A DNA stretch of 64,000 bases from Fen-1245 sp963835535 (GTDB taxonomy: Bacteria; Gemmatimonadota; Gemmatimonadetes; Gemmatimonadales; JACORV01). Location: the NCBI GenBank assembly GCA_963835535.1, contig CAWIFL010000004.1, positions 645,893 to 709,892 of the forward strand. Reading direction: 5' to 3'. Below are positions 17,112 through 24,795 of this stretch, piece by piece. The first letter of the stretch is position 1, and the number at the start of each line of letters is the position of its first letter. The notes beneath the pieces are model-generated. The model made no database searches. It was not told the DNA's origin and saw only the letters and a list, made by a program, of their open reading frames with translations. A program made the position numbers and the translations under genes.

Positions 17112-18697
17112 CGCCCGGCGGACACATCCTCGCGGGTGATGGCCCCGTTCACCCGTCGCCAGATCCCGAGTGCGTTGCGGTTCCTGAGCGCGGGCGGCAG
17201 CGCAGCGTCAGGGAAGTCCTGCCAGCAGACGGGCCGCGCGAAGCGGGCGATGGACGCGGTGCCCACGGACGTGGCGCGCGCGTCGGTCGTGGCGGGATAG
17301 GGCCCGCCGTGCTGCATCGCGTGGGCGACCTCGACGCCCGTCGGGAAGCCGTTGAAGATCAGGCGCCCGACCTTGCGCTGGAGCGCCCGGACGAGGGGCG
17401 CGTGTGCCTCGAGCTCGGCGGCGGTGCCGTGGATCGAGGCGGTCAGCTGCCCCTCGAGCGCCTCGGCGGCGCGCACCAGGTCCGTGACGTCTCGCGCCGT
17501 CACGACGATGGACGAAGGCCCGAACACTTCCTCCCGCAGGGCGCCGTCGGCGAGGAAATGCGCGACGTCGGTGGCGAGCAGCGCCGGGGCACCGCTGGTC
17601 TTCCCGGCCGCCGGGGCCGTGGCGAGCAGCTCGGCGCCGCGGCTCTTCGAGCGGGCGACGCCCGCGGCGTACGCCTCGCTGAGCTGGCCGTACAGCATCA
17701 CGCCGGCGGGCGCGCTGCGCAGCCGCTCGGCGAGCGCGCGGACCAGGCGGTCGAAATGCGGGCCGCCGACGCCGAGCACGACGCCGGGGTTGGTGCAGTA
17801 CTGCCCCACGCCGAGGGTGATGGATTGCGCGAGGCCCTGGGCGATCGCCTCGCCCCGCTCCGCGACCGCGGAAGGCAGCAGGAAGACCGGATTGACGCTG
17901 CCCATCTCCGCGTAGACGGGGATCGGATCGGGCCGCGCGGCCGCGGCGTCGAACAGCGCGCGCCCCGCGCGGAGCGAGCCGGTGAAGCCGACGGCGCGCG
18001 TGAGCGGATGCCGGACCAGCGCGAGCCCGACCTCGTGGCCCCAGCCTTGGAGGAGCGAGAAGACGCCGGCGGCGATGCCGTGCGCGCGTGCCGCCCGGTA
18101 GATGGCGGCGGCCGTCAGCTCGGCGGTGCCGGGATGTCCGGGGTGGGCCTTGCAGACGACCGGGCAGCCGGCCGCGAAGGCGGCCGCCGTGTCGCCGCCC
18201 GCCACGGAGAAGGCGAACGGAAAGTTGCTCGCGGCGAAGACCACGACGGGTCCGAGCGGCACGAGCATCCGGCGGAGGTCGGGCTTCGGCGCGGGGGATC
18301 GCGACGGATCGCCGGGATCGATGCGGGCCTCCACCCACGAGCCTTCCTCGATGTGGTCCGCGAACAGCCTCAGCTGGGTGACGGTGCGCGCGCGCTCGCC
18401 CTCCAGCCGCGCGGCGGGAAGGCCCGTCTCCGCGTGCGCGCGCTGCAGCAGCTCGTCCCCGAGCCCGAGCACCGCCTCGGCGATCGCGCGCAGGAAGGCG
18501 GCGCGCTCGCCCGGCGTCGTGCGGGCGTACGCCGGGAACGCCGCCTCGGCGGCCGCGAGGGCGCGGTCCGCCAGCGCGGGGTCTCCCTCCCGGAACGCGG
18601 GCTCGAGCGCCGCGCCGGTCGCGGGATCCACCGCGCGAAAGGCCGCACCCCCGCCGGCGCTCTCACCGGCGATCAGATTCTGCCCAGTCAGGTCCAT
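17108..18697 (-). CDS. Alpha-ketoglutaric semialdehyde (2,5-dioxovalerate) dehydrogenase
   Basis: Oxidises 2,5-dioxopentanoate to 2-oxoglutarate with NAD(P)+, the last step of the Weimberg pathway. 529 residues, an aldehyde dehydrogenase of the KGSADH class, which starts with the typical LTGQNLIAGE. Visible: VVVFAASNFPFAFSVAGGDTAAAFAAGCPVVCK (cofactor site, read in parts), GFTGSLRAG, the general base YAEMGSVNP and the catalytic Cys in GVGQYCTNPG. Start at ATG 18697, preceded by GGGAGGG; the upstream extension to 18814 is rejected. It is divergent from the xylonate dehydratase across a 92-base promoter region. Confidence 0.93.
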   Translation of the reverse strand: MDLTGQNLIAGESAGGGAAFRAVDPATGAALEPAFREGDPALADRALAAAEAAFPAYARTTPGERAAFLRAIAEAVLGLGDELLQRAHAETGLPAARLEGERARTVTQLRLFADHIEEGSWVEARIDPGDPSRSPAPKPDLRRMLVPLGPVVVFAASNFPFAFSVAGGDTAAAFAAGCPVVCKAHPGHPGTAELTAAAIYRAARAHGIAAGVFSLLQGWGHEVGLALVRHPLTRAVGFTGSLRAGRALFDAAAARPDPIPVYAEMGSVNPVFLLPSAVAERGEAIAQGLAQSITLGVGQYCTNPGVVLGVGGPHFDRLVRALAERLRSAPAGVMLYGQLSEAYAAGVARSKSRGAELLATAPAAGKTSGAPALLATDVAHFLADGALREEVFGPSSIVVTARDVTDLVRAAEALEGQLTASIHGTAAELEAHAPLVRALQRKVGRLIFNGFPTGVEVAHAMQHGGPYPATTDARATSVGTASIARFARPVCWQDFPDAALPPALRNRNALGIWRRVNGAITREDVSAGR

Positions 18698-18789
18698 CGT
18701 CCCTCCCGTCGTACACATCAGCCGGCCGGCGCGATTGTGCAAGTCGCCGTCGCTGGCGGTCCCGTGGCACAGGCCACAGGGTTGTCCGC

Positions 18790-20802
18790 ATGAACGCCAT
18801 TTCCGCGATGCCATCCGTCGAGGCGGTGCTCGGCTCCGCCGACGCGGTGGCCGGCGCCCGCCTCGCGGGCGAAGGACCCTCCGGAAGTCTCCCGTTGACG
18901 CCCGAGATGCTCCGCGAGCGGCCGAGCGGAGACATCTTCGGCCTCACGCAGGACGTCGGCATGGGATGGAGCGCGGCCGCGCTCACAGGGCCGCAGTTCG
19001 TCATCGTCAGCACGCTCGGCGGCCTGAGGGGCAACGACGGCAAGCCGCTGGCCTTGGGCTACCACACGGGCCACTGGGAGATCGGGCTGCTGGTGCGCGA
19101 GGCGGCGGAGACGCTGCGCGAGCAGGGTGCGATCCCGTTCGCGGCCTACTGCTCGGATCCCTGCGACGGCCGCACGCAGGGCACGACGGGGATGTTCGAC
19201 AGCCTCGCGTACCGCAACGATGCGGCGATCGTGATGCGGCGGCTGATCCGGTCGCTCCCGACCGCGGCGGGGGTGATGGCGGTCGCGACCTGCGACAAAG
19301 GGCTGCCCGCGACGCTGCTCGCGCTCGCCGCGTCCGGGCGGCTGCCGGGCGTCGTGGTGCCGGGCGGCGTCACGCTCCCCGCGGCGGGAGCGGAGGACGC
19401 GGGGCAGGTGCAGAGCCTCGGGGCCCGCTTCGCGCGCGACCTGATCACGCTCGACTACGCGGCGGCGATGGGCTGCCGGGCGTGCGGATCGCCGGGCGGC
19501 GGGTGCCAGTTCCTCGGTACCGCGGCCACGTCGCAGGTGGTGGCGGAAGCGCTGGGGCTCGCGCTGCCGCACGGCGCGCTCGCGCCCTCGGGCGAGGCCT
19601 CGTGGCTCGAGCTGGCGCGGCGCTCGGCGCTGGCGCTGCTGCGGCTCCACGCGCTCGGCATTCCCATCTCGCGCATCCTGACGGCCGAATCGCTCGAGAA
19701 CGCGATGCTGGTGCACGCGGCGTTCGGCGGCTCGACCAACCTGCTGTTGCACATCCCGGCGATCGCGCACGCGGCGGGGCTCACGCCACCCACCGTGGAC
19801 GACTGGATCCGCGTGAACCGCGCGACGCCGCGCCTCGTGGATTGCCTGCCGAACGGGCCGCGCAACCATCCGACCGTGCAGGTGTTCATGGCCGGCGGCG
19901 TGCCGGAGGTGATGCTGCACCTGCGGCGCATGGGGCTGCTCCACGGCGGCGTGCTCACCGCCACGGGCGACACGCTCGATGCGACGCTCGACTGGTGGGA
20001 GGGGAGCGAGCGGCGTCGCGCGTCGCGCGCACGGCTCGCGGCGGGCGCGAAGGTCTCGCCCGACGACGTGATCATGAGCCCGGACGCGGCGCGGCGCGCG
20101 GGGCTGACGAGCACGGTGGTATTCCCGGTCGGCAACCTCGCCCCCGCCGGGTCGGTGATCAAGGCGACGGCCGTTGACCCGACGGTGGTGGGGAAGGACC
20201 AGGTGTTCAGGCACCGGGGTCCGGCGCGCGTCTTCACCGACGAGCGTGAGGCGATCCGCGCGGTCAAGGGACAGACCGCGCGGCCGATCCGGCCGGGCGA
20301 CGTGATCGTGCTGATCGGCAACGGCCCGTCGGGCACCGGCATGCAGGAGACGGCACAGATCACCTTCGCGCTGAAGTACCTGCCGTGGGGGAAGCACGTC
20401 GCGCTGGTGACGGACGGCCGGTTCTCCGGCGTCTCCACGGGCGCGTGCATCGGGCACGTCGGCCCCGAGGCGCTCGAGGGCGGACCGATCGGCCGCGTGC
20501 GCGACGACGACCTCATCGAGATCGTGATCGACCGGACGGCGCTGACCGGCTCCGTCAATCTGGTCGGGGCGGATGGCACTGAGTTGCCTCCGGCGCGGTG
20601 CGCCGCGCTGCTCGCCGAGCGCGGGCAGCACCCGGGCCTCGCCGTCCATCCGGAGCTGCCGGCCGACACCCGGCTCTGGGCGGCGCTGCAGCGCGCCAGC
20701 GGGGGCACGTGGGCCGGCTGCGTCTACGACGCGGACAAGATCGTCGCGGTGCTCGACGCCGGCCTCAAGGCGCTGGCGGTTCCCGCAGGGAGGGGCACAT
20801 GA
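18790..20802 (+). CDS. D-xylonate dehydratase, YjhG/YagF type (IlvD/Edd superfamily)
   Basis: Dehydrates D-xylonate to 2-keto-3-deoxy-D-xylonate. 670 residues; family members are about 650. The Fe-S ligands expected for IlvD/Edd enzymes are seen: YCSDPCDGRTQG, VATCDKGLPA and MGCRACGSPGGGCQFLGTAATSQ. The long C-terminal half has NGPSGTGMQETAQIT and LVTDGRFSGVSTGACIGHVGPEA. Length and the N-terminal half (GDIFGLTQDVGMGW, GYHTGHWEIGLLV) fit YjhG/YagF better than IlvD. The downstream FAH-family gene starts inside its stop codon (ATGA). Together with the dehydrogenase at 17108 this gives a complete xylonate-to-oxoglutarate route. Confidence 0.93.
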   Translation: MNAISAMPSVEAVLGSADAVAGARLAGEGPSGSLPLTPEMLRERPSGDIFGLTQDVGMGWSAAALTGPQFVIVSTLGGLRGNDGKPLALGYHTGHWEIGLLVREAAETLREQGAIPFAAYCSDPCDGRTQGTTGMFDSLAYRNDAAIVMRRLIRSLPTAAGVMAVATCDKGLPATLLALAASGRLPGVVVPGGVTLPAAGAEDAGQVQSLGARFARDLITLDYAAAMGCRACGSPGGGCQFLGTAATSQVVAEALGLALPHGALAPSGEASWLELARRSALALLRLHALGIPISRILTAESLENAMLVHAAFGGSTNLLLHIPAIAHAAGLTPPTVDDWIRVNRATPRLVDCLPNGPRNHPTVQVFMAGGVPEVMLHLRRMGLLHGGVLTATGDTLDATLDWWEGSERRRASRARLAAGAKVSPDDVIMSPDAARRAGLTSTVVFPVGNLAPAGSVIKATAVDPTVVGKDQVFRHRGPARVFTDEREAIRAVKGQTARPIRPGDVIVLIGNGPSGTGMQETAQITFALKYLPWGKHVALVTDGRFSGVSTGACIGHVGPEALEGGPIGRVRDDDLIEIVIDRTALTGSVNLVGADGTELPPARCAALLAERGQHPGLAVHPELPADTRLWAALQRASGGTWAGCVYDADKIVAVLDAGLKALAVPAGRGT

Positions 20803-21638
20803 GCGGCTCGTTGAAGCTGTATCGCACCGCCGCCGGGCCGGTGCTCGAGGCGGACGGCGTCCTCGTGCCGATGGAGGAGGAGTGGGACGCACTGGTGAAT
20901 CGCCCCGCGCTCGCGCAGCACCTGCGGCGCACGGCGGCGCGCGGCCGCCCGGGAAAGGCGCCGACCGAGCCGCTGTTCGCGCCGTGCGCCGGCCAGGAGA
21001 TCTGGGGCGCCGGCGTGACCTACGACCGGAGCCGCACCGCGCGGATCGACGAATCGCAGGCTGCCGGGGGGGGCGGGGCGTCGTTCTACGACCGGGTGTA
21101 CGCGGCCGAGCGGCCGGAGCTGTTCTTCAAATGCGCGGGGTGGCGCGCGCGGGGCTCGGGCCAGCCGGTGCGCGTCCGCCGCGACGCGAGGTGGAGCGTG
21201 CCGGAGCCGGAGCTGGCGGTGTGCGCCAACGCCCGCGGCGAGATCGTCGGCTACACGATCGGCGACGACCTCAGCGCGCGCGACATCGAGGCGGAGAACC
21301 CGCTCTACCTGCCGCAGGCGAAGATCTGGGACGGTGCCTGCGCCCTGGGTCCGGCGTTGCTGGTGCGGGAGGAGCCGCTCCCGCCGGACACGAGCATCGC
21401 CCTGCGCGTCGTGCGCACGGGCGCGGCGGCCTTCGAGGGGAGCACGACGCTGGCGCGGATGCGGCGTCCCCTGACGGAGCTGGTCGCGTATCTCTACCGC
21501 GAGACGAGCTTCCCGGCCGGGTGCGTCCTGTTCACGGGGACGGGTATCGTACCGCCCGACGGGTTCGCGCTGCGGTCGGGGGACGAGATCGAGATCACGG
21601 TGCCCGAGATCGGCACGCTGCGCAACCGCGTGGAGTGA
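20799..21638 (+). CDS. Fumarylacetoacetate hydrolase-family protein, probable 2-keto-3-deoxy-xylonate dehydratase
   Basis: 279 residues. FAH-fold signatures: EIWGAGVTYDRSR, LFFKCAGWR, VPEPELAVCANARGEIVGYTIGDDLSARDIEAENPLYL (read in parts; Glu metal ligands) and SFPAGCVLFTGTGIVPP. The Weimberg enzyme converting 2-keto-3-deoxy-xylonate to 2,5-dioxopentanoate belongs to this family, and translational coupling to xylonate dehydratase with the semialdehyde dehydrogenase adjacent makes that role likely. A different FAH-family hydrolase/decarboxylase activity cannot be excluded from sequence alone. Confidence 0.88.
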   Translation: MSGSLKLYRTAAGPVLEADGVLVPMEEEWDALVNRPALAQHLRRTAARGRPGKAPTEPLFAPCAGQEIWGAGVTYDRSRTARIDESQAAGGGGASFYDRVYAAERPELFFKCAGWRARGSGQPVRVRRDARWSVPEPELAVCANARGEIVGYTIGDDLSARDIEAENPLYLPQAKIWDGACALGPALLVREEPLPPDTSIALRVVRTGAAAFEGSTTLARMRRPLTELVAYLYRETSFPAGCVLFTGTGIVPPDGFALRSGDEIEITVPEIGTLRNRVE

Positions 21639-21664
21639 CCGAGGGAGCAGGCCGCGCAGCGCTC

Positions 21665-22954
21665 TCAGCGGCGGAGTTGCAGGATCTCCGCTCCCGCCAG
21701 CAGCACGGGGCCGACGCCGTGCGGGTCGTTGAGGGGCGTGGGCCGGCTGTAGTAGTCCGCCAGATCGTCACTCACTCCCGTGCCGGCGCAGGTGCCCTCG
21801 ATCTGCCCGTCCGCACGGATCCTCGTGAGCACTCCGGCCCAGCCGCGCCGCGCCACCGCCGCCCATCGCGCGTCGAGGTAGCCTCGGCTCACGCCGCGGG
21901 CGATCGCATACGTGAACATCGCGCTGGCCGAGGTTTCGAGGTACGAGTCCGGCCGGTCGAGCAGTTGGTGCCACAGGCCGGTCGTGTCCTGGTACCGCGC
22001 GATGCCGGCGACGTGGCGGCGGAACAGCGCCAACAGCGTGTCGCGCTGCGGATGGCCCTGCGGCAGGTGGTCGAGCAGCTCCACCTGCGCCATCAGCGTC
22101 CAGCCGTTGGCGCGGCCCCAGAAGGCCACGCCGTGACGTGCGCCACTGCCTTCGTCGCCCGCGCTGTCCGAGTACCAGTTGTGGTACATCAGGCCGGCGC
22201 GCGCGTCGAAGAGGTGGACGTGGAAGTTGATGACCTGCCTGGCCGCGTCGTCGATGTAGCGGCGGTCGCCCGTGAGCACGCCCATCCGCGCGAGGAACGG
22301 CACGCTCATGAAGAGATCGTCGGCCCACAGGGTGAAGCGCCGCGGGCGTCCGCGCACCAGCGTGCCGTCAGGGAGGCGGTCCTGCCGCGTCGTCGCGAAG
22401 GCGGCGGCCGAGTCCACGTACGGACGGTAGCGCGGATCGTGATCGAAGGCCGAGACCTCGATGACGCTGGCGCCTTCGGCTCCGTAGTCGTCCAGCTCCT
22501 CCATCCCGAAGCGGTGCGCGAACGGGTAGGCGTACCGGTCCTCGTGCGCGTAGCGCGCGGCGAAATAGGCGGCATGGTCGAAGGCGAAGGCGATGTTGCG
22601 TCCGGCGAAGACGCGGTAGCGCACGTCGCGCAGCGCGTCGGCCGCGCGCAGCATGGCGAGTTGCAGGACGCCGTTCCAATAGCGCCAGTCGTTGTAGGCG
22701 CTCGCGATGCGGAGCCGCGCGCCGGCCGGGGCGGCGTCCGGTGACGCGTACCGGCTCCCCGTCGCCGAGTCCACGAAGTCGAAGGTCGCATCACGGAGCA
22801 CGCCGTCGGCGACGGACTTGAGCGCCCGCACGGTCGCCGAATCGGTCTGGGCGCGCGCGGGCGCCGCCCGGCCCCCCAGCGCCGCGGCCACCACCAGCGC
22901 CAACGCGCGCGAGGCTCGCACGCGGGATCGGCGCTCGCCCGCCGAAGCGTTCAC
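21665..22954 (-). CDS. GH88/GH105-type unsaturated uronyl hydrolase
   Basis: Exported enzyme that removes unsaturated or modified uronic acids from oligosaccharides after lyase action. 429 residues with an Ala-rich signal (ALVVAAALGGRAAPARAQ). (alpha/alpha)6-barrel motifs of the GH105 family: WADDLFMSVPFLARMG, GLMYHNWYSD, FWGRANGWTLMAQVELLDHLP and TSASAMFTYAIARGV near the C-terminus. Its stop is 26 bases from the convergent FAH gene, and the upstream DinB-like gene ends directly at its start. A pectin or glucuronan substrate is possible; none can be assigned. Confidence 0.88.
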   Translation of the reverse strand: MNASAGERRSRVRASRALALVVAAALGGRAAPARAQTDSATVRALKSVADGVLRDATFDFVDSATGSRYASPDAAPAGARLRIASAYNDWRYWNGVLQLAMLRAADALRDVRYRVFAGRNIAFAFDHAAYFAARYAHEDRYAYPFAHRFGMEELDDYGAEGASVIEVSAFDHDPRYRPYVDSAAAFATTRQDRLPDGTLVRGRPRRFTLWADDLFMSVPFLARMGVLTGDRRYIDDAARQVINFHVHLFDARAGLMYHNWYSDSAGDEGSGARHGVAFWGRANGWTLMAQVELLDHLPQGHPQRDTLLALFRRHVAGIARYQDTTGLWHQLLDRPDSYLETSASAMFTYAIARGVSRGYLDARWAAVARRGWAGVLTRIRADGQIEGTCAGTGVSDDLADYYSRPTPLNDPHGVGPVLLAGAEILQLRR

Positions 22955-23479
22955 CTACGCCCCCCAGAGATCGCTGGTCCCGACGTCTTTCCCCATCAGC
23001 TTGAGGTAGTAGAAGAGCTGGCCCTTGTGCTGGTTGAGATGCGCGATCATGTGGAGCAGCTGCTGGAACAGCGACAGCGCGGGGCCGCCCCAGGGCGCGG
23101 CGACGTGGTGCGCCAGCAGGTCGGCATCTTGCGTCTCCGCGATGCACTGCAGGGTGAGCACCCGGTCCGCCTCCAGCAGCTCCAGTGCCTGGCGGACGCT
23201 CGCGACGCTGGGGAGCGCGGCCGCCGGCGGCACGTGCGCGTCGGCGCCCACGCCCGCCGCACCGTCGGGTACGCCCCAGTCGCCTCTGACGAAGCCCTGA
23301 ACGGCCTTGCCGCAGCCGCAGCTCGCGCAGTGCATCAGGAGCTGCCCCATGTTCATCCACCCGGTTCGTCCGCCGGCGGGCTTCCATGCGAGGTCCGCGT
23401 CCCCGACCCGCCGGACCAGGTGCTGCGCGATGGCGTAGGTGGTCTCTGCTTCCTCGGTGAGCGCCTGCTGGAGCGTCAT
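22955..23479 (-). CDS. DinB-like family protein
   Basis: 174 residues of the DinB/DfsB four-helix-bundle type, putative metal-dependent thiol or stress-related enzyme of unknown substrate. A metal-binding His pattern is visible: MGQLLMHCASCGCGK, then LLHMIAHLNQHKGQLFYYLKLMG near the C-terminus. Its stop codon abuts the GH105 start, but no shared role is apparent. Confidence 0.8.
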   Translation of the reverse strand: MTLQQALTEEAETTYAIAQHLVRRVGDADLAWKPAGGRTGWMNMGQLLMHCASCGCGKAVQGFVRGDWGVPDGAAGVGADAHVPPAAALPSVASVRQALELLEADRVLTLQCIAETQDADLLAHHVAAPWGGPALSLFQQLLHMIAHLNQHKGQLFYYLKLMGKDVGTSDLWGA

Positions 23480-23573
23480 ATGGGCCTCCGGTCATCTGGA
23501 GCTGCGCGCAACTCCTCAACGCTGCGCGGTGCGGCGCCGCAACGCCAGAGCGACCGCGACTGTCGGGTCCCGT

Positions 23574-23600
23574 TTGACAGCGGTTTGGAGACGATACATA
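23574..23600 (+). promoter_or_regulatory. Possible promoter for the zinc alcohol dehydrogenase
   Basis: TTGACA (23574-23579) is followed 15 bases later by TACATA, just before the ATG at 23611. The spacer is short and the leader would be only about 8 bases, so this is tentative. Confidence 0.3.
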
Positions 23601-23610
23601 TGGAGCCCAC

Positions 23611-24633
23611 ATGAAGAGCAGCATGCAGGTCGCACGCATCCACGGGGCGGGAGATATGCGCCTCCATGACGAGCCGACACCGACGCCGGGCGAGGGCGAG
23701 GTGCTGGTCAAGGTGACGGCGGTCGGCATCTGCGGATCCGACGTGCACTGGTTCCGCGAGGGCCGGATCGGCGACGATCGGGTGGAGACGCCGCTCGTGC
23801 TGGGTCACGAGTGCGCGGGGGTCATCGAGAGCGGCGAACGGCGCGGCCAGCGCGTCGCCATCGACCCGGCGCAGCCCTGCGGCCGGTGCGAGTACTGCGA
23901 AGAGGGGAATCCGAACGTCTGCTCGGCCCTGCGGTTTGCGGGGCACGCGCCTCAGGACGGCGCGATGCGACGCTACGTCGCGTGGCCGGAGCACTGCCTC
24001 GTCCCGCTGCCCGACGCGGTGACCGACGTGGAAGGTGCGCTGCTCGAGCCGCTCGGCGTCGCGATGTACGCGGTAGAGCTTGGCGCGATTGAACCGGGGA
24101 TGAGCGTCGGCGTCTTCGGCTCCGGACCGATCGGCCTGCTGGTCATGCAGGTCGCGCGGGTCGCGGGCGCCGCGCAGCTCTTCGCCACCGACCGCGCGGA
24201 CGTGCCGCATCGGTTCGAGGCGGCGCGCGCCCTTGGCGCGATGGCGTTCGCGGCCCAGGACGGCCGGGAAGCCGGGCAGATCCTGGACGCGACGGGAGGC
24301 CGCGGCGTCGACGTCGCGTTCGAGGCGGCCGGCGAGAGCGAGGCGGTCGAGGCCGCCGTCGCCGCCGTCAAGCCGGGAGGCCGGGTGATCCTGGTCGGCA
24401 TCCCCAGCGAGGATCGGATCGCCTTCTCGGCGTCGGTCGCCCGGCGCAAGGACTTGGCTGTCCGGGTCGTGCACCGGATGAAGCACACCTATCCGCGTGC
24501 GATCCGTCTCGTCGAGAGCCGGCGTGTGGACCTGCGCTCGCTCGCGACGCACCGCTTCCCGCTGGCCGAGGTGGCCCGGGCCTTCGCCGTGGCAGAGCGA
24601 CGCGAGGGCCTCAAGGTGATGCTCGAATGCTGA
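23611..24633 (+). CDS. Zinc-dependent medium-chain alcohol dehydrogenase, polyol/sugar type
   Basis: NAD(P)-dependent dehydrogenase resembling sorbitol, xylitol or L-idonate dehydrogenases. 340 residues. Catalytic zinc site: GICGSDVHWFREG and LGHECAGVIE; structural zinc cysteines in PCGRCEYCEEGNPNVC; Rossmann fold VGVFGSGPIGLLVMQVARVAGA. Substrate is inferred only from the family and from the surrounding pentose and uronate genes. A second in-frame ATG (23623) could also serve as start. Confidence 0.93.
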   Translation: MKSSMQVARIHGAGDMRLHDEPTPTPGEGEVLVKVTAVGICGSDVHWFREGRIGDDRVETPLVLGHECAGVIESGERRGQRVAIDPAQPCGRCEYCEEGNPNVCSALRFAGHAPQDGAMRRYVAWPEHCLVPLPDAVTDVEGALLEPLGVAMYAVELGAIEPGMSVGVFGSGPIGLLVMQVARVAGAAQLFATDRADVPHRFEAARALGAMAFAAQDGREAGQILDATGGRGVDVAFEAAGESEAVEAAVAAVKPGGRVILVGIPSEDRIAFSASVARRKDLAVRVVHRMKHTYPRAIRLVESRRVDLRSLATHRFPLAEVARAFAVAERREGLKVMLEC

Positions 24634-24708
24634 AGCCGCGGTAGCGGTGAGGGGATCGCGGACCGCGGGGCTGCGCTGGACGCCGCGGGCGAAAAGTCGT
24701 ACACGTAT

Positions 24709-24722
24709 TGTCATCTGATCTC
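24709..24722. promoter_or_regulatory. Weaker operator-like motif upstream of GH115
   Basis: TGTCATCTGATCTC resembles the shared motif GGTCATCTTATCAC with a few substitutions. It sits about 75 bases before the GH115 start. Confidence 0.3.
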
Positions 24723-24795
24723 TCGGCGAGTGGGGCCCGACTCCGAGCGCCACGTCGCCGGACTGCCATCGTCCTTCCGAAGCCGCGAGCGAGAC

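Noticed and set aside
15692..18793. 1033-codon plus-strand frame spanning GntP and the dehydrogenase region
   Set aside because: It overlaps two well-recognised genes in other frames, has shadow-like composition and no motif.
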